Positions 1 through 10,299 of a stretch of DNA of 64,000 nucleotides are shown here, piece after piece. Numbering within the stretch: the first letter of the stretch is position 1; every line of letters starts with the position of its first letter. Position numbers and translations under genes: made by a program. The stretch comes from Fasciola hepatica. Its lineage: Eukaryota; Platyhelminthes; Trematoda; Plagiorchiida; Fasciolidae. The notes under the pieces are model-generated. The model saw nothing but the letters and a program-made list of their open reading frames with translations. It ran no database searches and was not told the DNA's origin. The stretch is taken from assembly GCA_948099385.1 (NCBI GenBank), contig CANUEZ040000113.1:9250501-9314500 (forward strand), in the 5' to 3' direction.

Positions 1-104
1 GTGCTTTACTGGTTTTGCGTTTATGGGGAACGGAGGTCGACAAACCTGCATGAACGCGATTCCCGCTCTCCGTGCGTACGAGACCTTGGTTTTTTTAATT
101 ACAT

Positions 105-246
105 GCTTGCACATGAGTGCTGTGGAAGGAGCATTTCCCCATAGCCACGAAGGCCCACTGCCATATTGGGGATAATCGGCCACCAGACTGAGACTTGGAG
201 TGGCGAGGAACCACATAAGGTCCTAATAGATAAGGTATCCTAACCT
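105..246 (+). repeat. Unclassified dispersed repeat R1, copy 1
   Basis: This block has a relative in the same orientation at about 42331-42480 and a shorter one at about 23596-23690. Shared landmarks are a start like GCTTGCACATGAGTG, a middle like GAGACTTGGAGTGG and an end like AACCACATAAGGT. No protein is encoded that I recognise. It sits just downstream (in LINE sense) of the tail of the first LINE copy. Class unknown; it could be a SINE tail or a non-autonomous element. Confidence 0.5.
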
Positions 247-330
247 GTCAAGCGTTTATCTGAGGGTGGTGATCCGTAATGCTATACATTTGGTAACCGA
301 TGACTGTGATGACTGGTGAGCATTTTATTC

Positions 331-457
331 CATCATCGTACAGCGTTGAACAGTAGAGTGAGCCCCACTGACCACTGCCTTTCTCACTATTATCATCATC
401 ATCGTACAGCGTTAAACAGTAGGACAAGCCCCCCCCACTGATCACTGCCTTTCTCAC
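331..457 (-). repeat. Tandemly duplicated LINE family A 3' tail
   Basis: Two copies of a ~58-62 bp unit (331-387 and 396-457) begin CATCATCGTACAGCGTT and end GCCTTTCTCAC. They are joined by TATTATCATCATCA. The same unit ends other copies at about 14567-14630 and, on the other strand, 23000-23055. In LINE sense this is the 3' terminus present twice. Confidence 0.75.
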
Positions 458-569
458 CATGTTGCACACTGAATTAGGAAGTATGAATGTACAAGATGGA
501 CAGGGACTGGACCTACAAGGGTGGGAAAAGGAAAGAATGCCCTAGTAGCCAACACACGGAATACGCAGT

Positions 570-905
570 CTAACTGTACAAACGTGGTTGCTTCCACTCC
601 TGAGGAACGGAGAATAGGACACGGTACGGTAGACGTGTGTTTGCCACAAGTAACACGTGCCCCAACCAACGAAGTCTACTAAGTTGGATACGCTGTGACA
701 AAACATTCTCCGAATTAGTACCCAATACTCTGTTTCTGACCTCAGCATTGCCTAATCGGCTACTCCACCCGATCTCAGCGATACTACGTAAACATCGGTG
801 GTCGAAAACCTCAAGACGACGAATGTCTTCAGCACACAGACTCCAAGTTTCGCAACCATACAACAAAACTGAACGCACTGCGGCATAGTATACACGACCT
901 TTCAA
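570..905 (-). pseudogene. LINE family A C-terminal domain fragment
   Basis: The 111-residue open frame contains the strings VLLYGCETWSL, RLEVFDHRCLRSIA and LRWLGHVL, which in fluke RTE-type elements follow the reverse transcriptase thumb. The role of this tail in retrotransposition is not well defined. The same strings occur in the copies at 3141-3521, 16327-16620, 13900-14420 and 57600-58000. The frame lies one shift away from the thumb fragment upstream (in minus sense), so it is a broken part of the same gene. Confidence 0.8.
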
Positions 906-929
906 CCTCAGTGAAATATCAGATCGACG

Positions 930-1861
930 CTACAAGTGCTTCAGTCCAACGTAAGCCACTCGAGCCTTGGATATCCGCGTGCTCACCTCTACTACCGTGC
1001 TCCCATTGGTCGTCACGCTGCTGCCGAGGTAGGTGAAGTGGTCGACAACTGACAGCACCTCCCCATCAAGGATCAAGCCCGGAATTGTTGACGTCCAGTC
1101 TTGTAACATCACCTTGCACTTTGAAGGTGCAAAGCGCATGCCGAATGGAGCTACAGCTCTTGAGAGTCTATCTAGTGTACGTTGAACATGTTCCGTAGAT
1201 TCGAACAAGCAGACAGGTCGTCCGCGTAGTCTAGGTCACATGGCTTTTCACTATTTCCTAGTTCGACGCCTACATCCTGAAGATTTTGCAGCGCACTCTC
1301 CATTATTTCGTCCATGACGAAGTTGAACAGGAATGGAGACAAAGGACATCCCTGTCGAACACCACTGGTCGTTTTGAACCGACCGGATAGTTCACTATAA
1401 ACTCTAACGCGGCCAGAAGTATCAGAATACAATGATCTCATTAGGTTCACGAACTTCTGGGGCATACCTTTTCGATGAAGAATACTGAAAAGCTCTGCTC
1501 GATTAACTGAATCGAAAGCGCCTCTCAAGTCTAAGAAAATCATTATTGTCGGTCGGCAGTGCGTGTGACGCGTTACAAGTAGTTGGCGAAGAGTAAAAAT
1601 CTGATCGATGCATCCTCGACCTGGGTGGAATCTAGCCTGCTGTTTGCGGGCATTCCTCTCGCGAGCGGGTGCAAGACGGTGCAGTAGAATTGAGGCTAAT
1701 ACTTTGGTTACTATCGGAATTAAGCTAATCCCACGATGATTACTACAGTCATTGCGTATTCTCTTCTTGAAGATGGGAACAATCAATGACTCACTCCATA
1801 TTAACGGAATAAGCTCCTCGTTCCAAATGTCACGGAGCAAAGCAGTAAGTGATTTTATCAA
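930..1861 (-). pseudogene. Reverse transcriptase domain, LINE family A copy 1
   Basis: A 229-residue frame (1172-1861) holds the palm of a LINE reverse transcriptase. Visible blocks are PIFKK near residue 29, HRGISLIPIVTKVLA near 42, FLDLRGAFDSVNR at 109-121 with the first catalytic Asp, GVRQGCPLSPFLFN at 167-180, and DYADD at 211-215 with the catalytic pair. A frameshift near 1200 moves the thumb to the overlapping frame 930-1208 (FAPSKCKVMLQDW, FTYLGSSV). This is the best preserved RT in the window. The catalytic residues are intact but the surrounding gene is not. Confidence 0.9.
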
Positions 1862-2200
1862 CGCCCCACCACCCAGTTTGAAAATAACTGGGGGGAAGTT
1901 CGTCGGGATCTGCCGCTTTTCCTCACTTTAGTGATCGAATGCATGACTTTACTTCTACTTCCGATGGGGTCTCAAGTGATACTACCCAAGGAGTCACAGT
2001 TGTTGACACGGGAGTAACTACACTAGCGTGCGGCCAGCTAAACTGTTCCTTGAAGTACTCGGCCCAACGGTCAAGCCTTTGCTGTTTACCATGGATGGGT
2101 TCTCCATTTCTATCGCAAATCGTTTCACTGACCTGGGCTCGCCGTCCAACAGTCTCTGACTGTTACCTGAAGCAGCTGCTATTTCCACTTCTTCGGCTAC

Positions 2201-2398
2201 CTAGACCCACCAATTTTCGCGATCATTCCTAAGGCTTTTCGTAATTTGCCTTTGCAGCTTTCTCCGCATCTTATTCATCTCCTTACAGTTCGAGAGCTGA
2301 CGGTTTTGCTCCATTATACTCAGCGACTCTTGCGAGATCCAGTGTCTTTGATGGACAACGGATCTAGGACCATAGGCGAAACCTGCTGCCACGTGCAT
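2201..2398 (-). pseudogene. LINE family A linker between endonuclease and RT
   Basis: The 65-residue frame (HVAAGFAYGPRSVVHQRHW, then a basic stretch ending in LRNDRENWWV) matches almost word for word the frame at 16771-17082. It is the region between the endonuclease and the reverse transcriptase. It has no known catalytic motif. A stop separates it from the RT frame. Confidence 0.75.
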
Positions 2399-2578
2399 CG
2401 CCTGTTTGATATGAGCCCAATGCTCATCTACATTACTGTTCGTCGTAGATCCTAGCTCATGTTCAAACTTCTGCTAATAACGGGTGCGTACTTCTGGATC
2501 ACACAAACGTTGCAGGGCTAATCGGGTTTACGGTTTGCGACGATGACCATGGAGCTGGAGAGGTAATCGCATTACAAC

Positions 2579-2836
2579 TCATGTTTGGTCCGACTCTACG
2601 TACGTGGACCAGTAAGATCTACAGTTCTGAACAGAACTGTGCCATCGGTAGCTTACGGCAATATGGTCAATTTGACTCAAAGTACCTGTAGAGTTAGAGC
2701 GCCATGTCGCTGTGCGACGTGAGCTGTGTCGGAAATTGGTGCTAGGCAAAAACAATCGATTGTCTGCACAAAACTGGAGAAGCCTATCCCTGTTATCTGT
2801 ACGCTCAGCGGGTAAACCTTTCCCACTGTGTTGCAT
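2579..2836 (-). pseudogene. Apurinic-type endonuclease, C-terminal half, LINE family A copy 1
   Basis: The frame contains RTDNRDRLLQFCADN, STNFRH, TLSQIDHIAVSYRW and ESDQT, the order found in the exonuclease-endonuclease-phosphatase fold of RTE elements. The final motif, normally SDH, reads SDQ here, so a catalytic His is lost. The N-terminal half is absent because the 3' end of another copy joins at about 2820. Compare the fuller copy at 17222-17803. Confidence 0.8.
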
Positions 2837-3521
2837 ATTGAATCAGAAAGTACGACTATACAAGATGGACAGGGAGTGGACTTACAAGGGTGGGAAAAGG
2901 GAACAACGCCCTAGTAGTCAACACACGGAATACACAGTCTAACTGTACAAACGCACATCGACTAATCATTCTGACTCAACAAGAAGTGACAACAAGATCG
3001 CCACTGTTCACGGTTCGCTGCCATATCTTTTAGTCTCTCCAGCCAACTGGTTGAGGAATCTTTTAAACCCCAACCACGAAGACTTGAGGGATCTACTTTT
3101 CCCAAGTTCGCTGTGCATTTTCTCACTCCTCGTTACCAAGTCATCTGTTGACCTCCACGTGGTTTCTTCCACCATACGGTAGACGTGTTTGCCATAAGTA
3201 ACACGTGCCCCAACCAACGAAGTCCACTAATCTGGATTCGCTATGATAGAATATTCTCTGAATTAGTACCCAACACTCGCCTTCTGACCCAATCTTAGCG
3301 ATACTGAGCAGATATCGATGGTCGAAAACCTCAAGACGACGAACAACTTCCTCAAGTAGACTCCACGTCTCGCAACCGTACAACACAACTGGGCGCACTG
3401 CGACACAATACATAAGATCTTTCAAATTCAGTGAAATACCAGGTCGGCGCAACAAGTGCGTCAGTCCAGCGTATATCGCTGGAGAGTAGCACATGACTTG
3501 TGGTGGAAGGATAATACGCAT
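2837..3521 (-). mobile_element. LINE family A copy 2, 3' fragment
   Basis: The fragment has an open frame at 3141-3521 with VVLYGCETWSLLEEVVRRLEV and FDHRYLLSIAKIG, followed in minus sense by the family 3' untranslated part (2837-3140). The coding part is closest to the copy at 16152-16530. Its 3' end abuts the truncated endonuclease of copy 1 at about 2820-2836, so the two copies sit head to tail with no spacer. This could be a tandem insertion or a later deletion. Confidence 0.8.
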
Positions 3522-3599
3522 TTGCCGCGAGTACGCAATTCATTATCAGGGTTAGTCTATTGCCAAGACCCTGAGACGTGGAGTGTGGAGCCATTCACG

Positions 3600-4945
3600 G
3601 TCCAATTAGACCAGACTTTTTTAAGGAACCGGGTGATAGCGAAGTGTTGTCTGTTACGAATGGTAGCCTACATTTGTGTGTTTCGTCTGTTGTGTCTCGT
3701 ATCTGTGTCATCGTGTGTCTGAGCTCTAGGGAAACTTTATTTCCTGTATAACTCAAAGAATTGCTGAAAATTTGGACGATCTATGAGGATCTCAGTTGTC
3801 ACTAATATAACGACAGTGTTTCCGGTATTCGTGTATTGCTACCAACATCTCTAATCGACTTTCATGTGAAATGAATTTAAGTAGATCACTGCCAATTTTG
3901 TGTACATTGCCAGCTCAAAGTTCTAATATTCAAAACAAAAACATTCGTTAGTAGATTGTCAAAAGCATAGTGAAGGAACATCTTTTTATGGATATCGCTG
4001 ACTGCGTAGAGCACGGGATCCATTCAGTGCGGGTTTATCACTTCAGAACCTCAAAACAAGTATGCTTTTGATAACCAAAAAACATGGTCAAAGAAAAGTG
4101 AGAAGATTGGTTGTCTGATTGTAGTCCCTCGACTTCCTTCGTTTTATGGTCTTTGGACGCAATGAGTATTTCGGCACACCTAGATCAGTGAGAAGGTTTT
4201 TTTGACGCCTTCTTTAGTAATTTATTCACTTCCATTTTGACGCAAAAGTCTTCTAAGATATCTACGAGATTTGGCCACGTACGAACAATGTTGTATGTGG
4301 CTATCGAACGCAGAGGACGGGCCATGATTTGCGGCTTCTGAGTTGCGTTCAAAAAATAAGGGAAATTTGTGATTTTCTACGAAAGCGCAGGAAACCATGT
4401 CCGAGAGTTACATCAGAGCGCAGACTGTTTAAGGCTGATTGTGATACCTACTTTACTGTCTTAATTATACGGTCTGTTTACAAAGCAACACTGCAGAGTG
4501 GGTTTGACTAAATTTATAGATGCCTTAGGATTAGTATTGCCTGTAGGTTATACTATTTGTGGAATCGCTTACCACGTCCATAGACAAGTTCGTAGGAGTA
4601 ACTGCAAAGGAGGTTGCAGAGATCGAAGAGCTATCGATGGATGCTCATCTGAGGTCATAGTTTAATTTACGAACATCTGGAAAATGTCATTTCTTCCGTA
4701 AAGTATCGCAAGTAGCCTCTTTCACGACGTTTAAAATGATGGTGTTTAGAACTTCCATGAAAGAAGCACCGTGATTTGGTCACTAAAGATTCAGCCTTCC
4801 TGGAGTTGAGTGCGATCACTATTTTGAGCTGGTGGCATTTTCTTGTGCAGATATATCAACGCGTTAAGTAGATGTAACGTCAGTGAACGATTAAGTTCGT
4901 AATGAATACAAAAGACTCCGAAACTCCGGTTAAAAATATAAGGCT
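3600..4945. other. No recognisable feature
   Basis: Both strands carry only short open frames (longest about 60 codons), without motifs I know. The sequence is AT-rich and not obviously repeated elsewhere in the window. Confidence 0.5.
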
Positions 4946-4951
4946 CTATTC

Positions 4952-5044
4952 CTAGTAAGAGACGTGCATGGACTAAAACGCGAAAAGGTAACGTAAATAC
5001 AACTCATAAAAGAAAACCACAGAATGGGAGAGAAGTCAACATGA
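4952..5044 (-). repeat. Direct repeat bounding gypsy element G1, left copy
   Basis: About 93 bp starting CTAGTAAGAGACGTGCATGG matches 8698-8791 at roughly 85 percent by eye, in the same orientation. The two copies lie outside the gag-pol remains of the gypsy element, so they are candidate LTR pieces. They are much shorter than a normal LTR and I cannot see TG...CA ends. Confidence 0.55.
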
Positions 5045-5289
5045 AATTCGTCACCACCGAGGAAAAGCAGTCAATTTCAATATGCAGGAGAGGAAAATGA
5101 CTGACTCAGGCTTCTCCATTGCGCAGGTTATACGGGTGAGTTCTCTGTTGACGAACAAGTATGTTTGAAACTGTTTCGGGTGTAGGAGCATTGGGTGTGG
5201 ATGGGGCCATAGATACATCTCTGGCGTCATGTTCCGTCGCATGATTCACGGAGTGTAGGTGTGTTTTGTGGTGTGCTAAGGGGAACTTG

Positions 5290-5857
5290 CTATTCTAACA
5301 CCAGTAAGTCGCCTATCGGAGTCAGTCGTTGCACAAAAACATTTTCCTCCTTTAACGCGAGCGTACTGGGGATTACAGCTAATGAGCTTGATTTCTTCAA
5401 CCAGTGGATTAAACTTAGAGGATAGTTTGAGCAGTACGGGACCTGGAACCGTAAGCCATAATGGCAGTGAAGTACTATCAGTTTATCGCCGGGAAAAGTT
5501 GAATAGCGTCTCATGCGAAGTGCAGTTCGTTGCCGTGCACAACAGTAAACGGATAGAATGCAAGGTATCTGGGAGAACGGTCTCCCATTGTGAAACCAGT
5601 AGACTCCTGGTATTTAGAGCTGGTGAGATAGCTTTCCATAGCGTGCCGTTCAGGTGTTCTACCTGTCTATTTTCCTGGGGATTGTATACAGTGGTGTGAC
5701 TGAGAGCCACACCTTTATTTCGCAGGAATTTAGACAGCTCGGTAGACATGAAACTCGTCCCTCGATCAGAGTGTATGCATGCCAGCATACCGAATATGGT
5801 GAAGTTGGCTAGACAGTCGATGACAGTAAAGGAACGCCTATCCGCGCAAACAAACAC
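5290..5857 (-). pseudogene. Integrase catalytic core, gypsy G1
   Basis: The frame 5483-5857 contains HSDRGTSF (second catalytic Asp near residue 31) and YNPQENRQVEHLNGTLWK (catalytic Glu near residue 67) of the D,D-35-E retroviral-type integrase core, which joins element DNA to the host chromosome. The first Asp lies in the damaged stretch before it. The end of the domain continues in a shifted frame (5290-5514) with SLIHWLKKSSSLAVIPSTLA, typical of the region after the core. Confidence 0.85.
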
Positions 5858-5950
5858 GAAGGGAAAACGCGATTATCCATCAACGGTAGTCAGGATATAT
5901 CGATTACGGGTTGTCGAAGGCAGAGGGACTTTGAAGTCAGTGTTAAGTCA

Positions 5951-6202
5951 TTAGAATGGTCGCGTTGCTTCGATAAGACAACCTGTGGGGGGTTTGTACA
6001 ATCGTGGCTTTATTTCCGCACAAACGTTGCACCGCGAAATTATGTGTTTAGTCTCTTCAATCCAATAGGGTCGGTTTTCAGATCGCACAAAATAAGCCAT
6101 TCGGGGAACTCCCGGGTGGCATAGCGAATTGTGCAGTTCTCCTAACTTGGTCGCATCAGAAAGAGTACCACGTATGTTGAGACAGCGTATCTGTAATTGC
6201 AT
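5951..6202 (-). pseudogene. Integrase H2C2 zinc-binding domain, gypsy G1
   Basis: The frame reads LHNSLCHPGVPRMAYFVRS and then IISRCNVCAEIKP, which is the HH-CC zinc-binding segment that precedes gypsy integrase cores. All four metal ligands can be seen. It directly precedes the core at 5483-5857 in minus sense. Confidence 0.8.
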
Positions 6203-6782
6203 TCTCTTTTCTGGGTCTATAAGCTGTCATAGCAATAAAGAGATAGCTCAGTTCGCCATCGTTGGATCTTTTCATTTTTGATCTTGTTTGTTTGTCTTCC
6301 GTCGTACATAAAGGCCACAGGCCGTTAGTCAGTGATAATTTTGAAGTGGTTGTATAGAAAATTGCGTCACCACTTACGGCGATTGCACATGCCTCTTTTT
6401 CGATGGCAGAGTGAGACATTTCACTGGCTGTTGGGGCACGATGGAGGGCTACAAGACAGTTATTCTGACTCAGCGAGGCGGCTATTGCGACGTCTGACTC
6501 GTCCGTCCGAACTAATAAGAGAGCACTTTGATCCACTGTTATAACCACATCGCTTTCTACTATCTTTTGGAGGAGTGCGAATGCAAGCTTTACATTTTCT
6601 GGTAGAGGAAATGTATTTTTCACAAGTGGATTGACCTTATCAGTGATCGGATGCTGATGGCGCAGCGACTTCATATCTTTTGGTAGCAGAATCTCGCGCA
6701 AGAGCTTCATCCGAGTAGGGTCAGGTCTTACTTCTTGCGATATCAGGTAAATCACTGGTTGAATCTTGTTTGCGACAGTCAC
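6156..6782 (-). pseudogene. RNase H region of gypsy G1
   Basis: The 208-residue frame starts near the RT connection (SQEVRPDPTRMKLLREI) and contains VRTDESDVAIAASLSQ, where the first RNase H acidic residue is expected (family VxTDASxxGxGAVLxQ), then SHSAIEKEACAIAV and a C-terminal YRPRKENAITDTLSQH. The family spelling at the end is normally NVxADxLSR. The frame is open but the RT upstream is disrupted, so this is a remnant. Confidence 0.8.
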
Positions 6783-6784
6783 AG

Positions 6785-7240
6785 TTGTGGTCGTGTTAGG
6801 TCATACCGTATTTTGCAGCTTCTTTCAGGAAACGCCCAAGGTTTCAATCGTGATTTTCTTTAGTCACGCCGTATACTATCACGCCCATGTAGGCGAATGT
6901 ATGTATGACACCTTCAGCCTTTAGGATTCCGTCAATGGTGAGCTGAAAACAGGCAACTTTTTTTGTTACCCCAAACGGTGTTCATCTAAGTTGATAGAGA
7001 GTACTATATGTTTTAAATGCAGTACATGGCTTCTCGTGCTCCGCATTATAAAGCTGATGATACTTCCTTTTTAAAGCCAGCGTACTGTATACTGCATAAC
7101 GAGACGTAGCTCCAACCATCTTGTCGATTCGAGGTAGTGGATAGGCATCCAATTAGATGAAGCGAGTGATAATTTGGTTATAATCTAAGACCATTTTTTT
7201 CTTGTAGGCCTCGTTCTTGGTTGCAAGAATCTACGCTCTC
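6785..7240 (-). pseudogene. Reverse transcriptase remnant, gypsy G1
   Basis: Reading across several stops in minus sense gives the gypsy RT order: a block like LDAYPLPRIDKMV, one like VYSTLALK, a TPFGVTKK segment (family TPFGL), and a VIVYGVTKENHD segment where the YxDD box belongs. The YxDD region itself reads FAYMGVIVYG, so the catalytic Asp pair is gone. Assigned by position between protease and RNase H and by these strings. Confidence 0.7.
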
Positions 7241-7640
7241 CAGGGGGAGTTGGACGGTTCACTGATGCCACAATTCAGGAAAAGCTGGACTCCAGCCCGT
7301 GTGAAGCATTCGCCCTCAGCAGAATGTCTACAAGACTTTGTAACGATGAGTATAGAAACGGGCGATAGATGTGCAGACAAAGGGAGAGACTGTACCTTGG
7401 TGGCATCCAAACTGCACAGCAAAAACTCACCGCGTTTGCTGCCAAATGATATTTCCACCTTGTCATGTAACCCGCGAATATCATGGTCAATTAAAATATC
7501 AGCACTAAGATTACTCATGACAGAAAGTTTGAAGTTATCATCCGAAACGTTCAGATTGCGGATGTTTGCCATGCAGTATTCTGTAGTAGCACAGGACAGA
7601 CGTAGAAGCCATAGTTATTCGAGAGTCGCATGGTCGAACT
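7231..7640 (-). pseudogene. Protease to RT junction, gypsy G1
   Basis: The frame 7231-7572 reads SVMSNLSADILIDHDIRGLH, similar to the VLPDLxxDVILGxDF string found near the end of gypsy proteases, and ends in ISEPSNSPWRA, the standard start of the gypsy RT. The protease active site (DSG) would lie just upstream in minus sense, where the TA repeat now is. Confidence 0.75.
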
Positions 7641-7655
7641 TCCCAGCGGGAGGAG

Positions 7656-7660
<5 letters not shown>

Positions 7661-7729
<69 letters not shown>
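7661..7729. repeat. (TA)n microsatellite inside gypsy G1
   Basis: About 69 bp of uninterrupted TA dinucleotides. It produces the artificial frames rich in alternating Tyr-Ile on both strands. It lies between the gag/protease start (up to RVYVNNV on the minus strand) and the protease end, replacing the active-site segment. Confidence 0.98.
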
Positions 7730-7733
<4 letters not shown>

Positions 7734-7759
7734 CTACCAGTGTTTATGAGTGCTTGTAG

Positions 7760-8050
7760 TTAGACATTATTCACGTAGACTCGAGTAGTCGTACGAGACA
7801 AACAGAGAGGTGCGGCAGCTGTCAAAACAGAGGGCAGTAGTGGACGGACAACCAGGGTAACGAAGGAGTTAGTCGGTTTTGACTGATACGCGCTTGAAAT
7901 GACTTGTTTTCCCACAGGCCTCGCAAACGGCACCTTTGGCAAGGCACGTTGTACGAGGTTGCTTGGAATAACCATAAAAATGAGTCATCTTTAGTATTAG
8001 TTGACACAATCGGTTCGATCTCGATAGTTGGATTGACTGGTTTTGTCACT
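7760..8050 (-). pseudogene. Gag nucleocapsid / protease start, gypsy G1
   Basis: Two overlapping minus frames (7822-8049 and 7760-7975) share an indel point. One reads VPCQRCRLRGLW, a damaged CCHC knuckle; the other continues with SKPTNSFVTLVVRPLLPSV and ends in TTTRVYVNNV, the lead into a retropepsin. Weak alone, but in the right place relative to the pol domains. Confidence 0.6.
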
Positions 8051-8697
8051 GGTGTAGGACATCTCGGGGTATCAGAAGAACAAGAAGCATTCTCAGTTGC
8101 GTAGGACTGGGATTGTTTCTAACCAGCCTCTAACAATCCAGCCATATCATAAGCTGTTTGAAAATTTACGGTAGATTGTTCTAGAAGTTTTGTTCGAACG
8201 GAGTTGAATTGGAAACCGGTAATGAACGCATCACGCATATTATCGCTACGATATTCCTCGGTAGATACAGGACAAAAGTCACAGTCCTTGGTCTATGCTC
8301 TGCTCCATTTTTTGCTTGCGTGTAGTAAGAAGATAACGAGCAAAAACCACGCTCCTAAGGCGGACGTACAGGGACTGAAGAGTTGAAATTACACTGTCAA
8401 AAGTCTGAAATTCGGAAACTTGTTCGTAAACATTTAGAGAGATCAAATTAGCGGGTAATCAAGTTTTTCAGCTTCTTCGGATTTTGCTCGTTTCGGAAAT
8501 GCGCTGAAGGTCCGTAACCAGTATTTCCACCGTTTGGATGGATCGGGCGCGTTAGTGTCAATGTCAGGTTTATCCGGGCACAGATAACGGTCAATTTCTT
8601 TACTAGTTAAGTATACTGTAACGTTAGCAAACGATTATATACTTAATGATTGCGAGAGACTTCAGGACGCTGATTCAGAATATAACGATTCATTCAA

Positions 8698-8791
8698 CTA
8701 GTAAGAGGCGTACATGGACTGAAACGCAAAAAGGTAACGTAAATACAGCTCATAAAAGAAAACCACCAGAATGGGAGGTGAATTAACATGA
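8698..8791 (-). repeat. Direct repeat bounding gypsy element G1, right copy
   Basis: This matches 4952-5044 in the same orientation, with shared strings such as AAGGTAACGTAAATACA and CTCATAAAAGAAAACCAC. It is a candidate 5' LTR piece of the minus-strand gypsy element. Confidence 0.55.
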
Positions 8792-8860
8792 CAGTAGAGT
8801 TAGTTAAACAAAAGTCCTTGATTGTTGACGTAGCATTTCTAGGAACCTTTATGAGTCCTA

Positions 8861-9304
8861 GTGTTTTTGAGTCGAGCATTATGTTCACCTAGGGGCGCTG
8901 ACGGATACCGCAGGAATACATCGCCAACCTTGTTTGGCATGATTCTCATCTTGCTATACGGTAACGGTTTTAGATTTGCAGTATCCAACGAAACACTTTA
9001 CTTTCTGAAGAAGGCTATCAGAATCCTGTCCCACTTGTTTGAATATATGCATCTTGTATCACGCAAATGTCTGACTTTTATATTCGCTTACGGTCTTCCA
9101 AGATATGCAGAGAGCAATACCGAATGTCTTACACTCAGAAATCTGCTTATGAGTGTCGAGGCCCATAAAAACAACAAGTTGTCCTGGCTAATCATCTTCG
9201 GAAGACAGCTTCAGCCAGGGAAGATTCGAATATGCGGATTTAGGGGTTCCAGTCTTCAACTGTTGGACTTATTTGGATTGACGTCAAAGTGCTCTAATTG
9301 GTAA
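8861..9304 (+). other. Unrecognised 147-codon open frame
   Basis: The frame runs from the ATG near 8861 to a TAA at 9302-9304. The product would contain two moderately hydrophobic stretches but no motif I know. It lies between the right end of the gypsy remnant and the first visible DHHC exon. A chance frame, an unknown repeat or an upstream exon are all possible; I favour chance or repeat. Confidence 0.2.
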
Positions 9305-9685
9305 ATTCGATCCATTGTTGAGTAAGTAAACTAATGCGCTTCAATATGATGGCGCTCTAGGAACACGACAGCAGTTTGAGGGAAAAGAACAAAGAACCAT
9401 AACGAGGGTTTTATTCACCTTACAGTTGCGACAGAAATGCTGAAAAAGGAAAACAAATTTGTATGCAAGTGGAGGTATACATACGGGAACAGCACCACGC
9501 TGAGATGCTCCGATCTGCCTTATAGTTATTCCGACATAAAATAATTCTTCCTCCTCACCTAAACTAAACTTTCAGTGACAAATTTTGATTCTAGATCTTA
9601 GACGTCCGCGGTGTGGTGAGATACACAACAAGTGAAATCTTATTCTAGTTTCAGATCCTGGTTATCTTGGGGACGCGCATTCCAA

Positions 9686-10288
9686 ATGACGTGGGAGTCC
9701 GTATCTGGTACTGGTCACACTCCGAATGATACCCCGATGAACGATCAATCCATTGTGTCTCCATTTCCTGATGTCGATTATCCCCGTCAGCCAAACATGA
9801 ATGGGTCGGTCCGGGTGAACCTGAGCACGCAGATTGCCAGTCGTGTTGCAGATCCCATAAACAACACTCCCGTCGCGGCGGGCTCACCATCGCGCTATCG
9901 GGGTGGTAGTCGTGATATGGACACAGCTAACTGGGATGATGAAGCGGCGTTGCGTCTGCGCACCACACTTCATCCACCCGGTGATGTATACGACTATTTG
10001 TCCCTGGTGCGCAAACCACTCGGTTTGAGAAAACCTAATCTGTACCGTTTGCGTCACGCACCGCGTGAGTCTCGCCTATTCGGTGTGGCTTGGCTTGTAC
10101 GCGATCCGTGTGGAATTGTATGCTTAGGGATCACATGGCTGCTGATTTTCTATGCTGAGTTGGTTGTCTCTACCATTATTTTGCCGCGTTCTCCGTCCAC
10201 TTTGTTTTGCTGGATTTGTGGTCCAATTTTCCATGCTCTCAGTTTCTTAGCCTTCGTGTCTCACATCAAGGCGTTCAGCACTGATCCG
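9686..10288 (+). CDS. ZDHHC3/7: ZDHHC3/7-like palmitoyltransferase, exon with N-terminus, TM1 and TM2
   Basis: The exon probably begins at 9655 after a good acceptor (TTCTAGTTTCAG), and the first ATG inside it, at 9686, is my start choice; the frame is also open upstream to 9632 but that lies in the intron side. The 201 residues begin with a ~120-residue polar tail rich in Ser, Asn and Pro, much longer than in vertebrate ZDHHC3/7. Then come VAWLVRDPCGIVC, TM1 (about residues 142-165, ending in LIFYAELVVS), TM2 (about 172-194) and HIKAFSTDP. The family continues DPGAVP, and here the donor GTGAGT at 10289 falls straight after DP, so Gly starts the next, unseen exon. Confidence 0.9.
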
Positions 10289-10299
10289 GTGAGTTGATT

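Larger units (their letters stand above)
331..2836 (-). mobile_element. RTE-type non-LTR retrotransposon, family A copy 1
   Basis: Read on the minus strand the order is endonuclease part (2579-2836), linker (2201-2398), reverse transcriptase (1172-1861), thumb (930-1208), C-terminal domain (570-905), then a 3' untranslated part shared with the copies at 2837-3140, 14565-14890 and 22720-23035. The end carries a short TCATCA-type repeat tail, as is usual for the RTE clade. The reading frame is broken several times, so the copy cannot make a full protein. The clade call rests on domain order, tail type and remembered family sequences. The 5' end is missing. Confidence 0.85.
4952..8791 (-). mobile_element. 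Ty3/gypsy LTR retrotransposon remnant G1
   Basis: In minus sense the order is gag zinc-knuckle region (7760-8050), protease end (7231-7640), reverse transcriptase (about 6790-7240), RNase H (6156-6782) and integrase (5290-6202), which is Ty3/gypsy order. Short direct repeats flank it. Each domain is broken by stops or shifts. A (TA)n tract at 7661-7729 lies where the protease active site should be. Confidence 0.85.

Noticed and set aside
7551..7759. Open frames with long alternating Tyr-Ile runs on both strands (also at 19421-19967)
   Set aside because: They are translations of the (TA)n microsatellites, which are open in every frame. No protein is implied.
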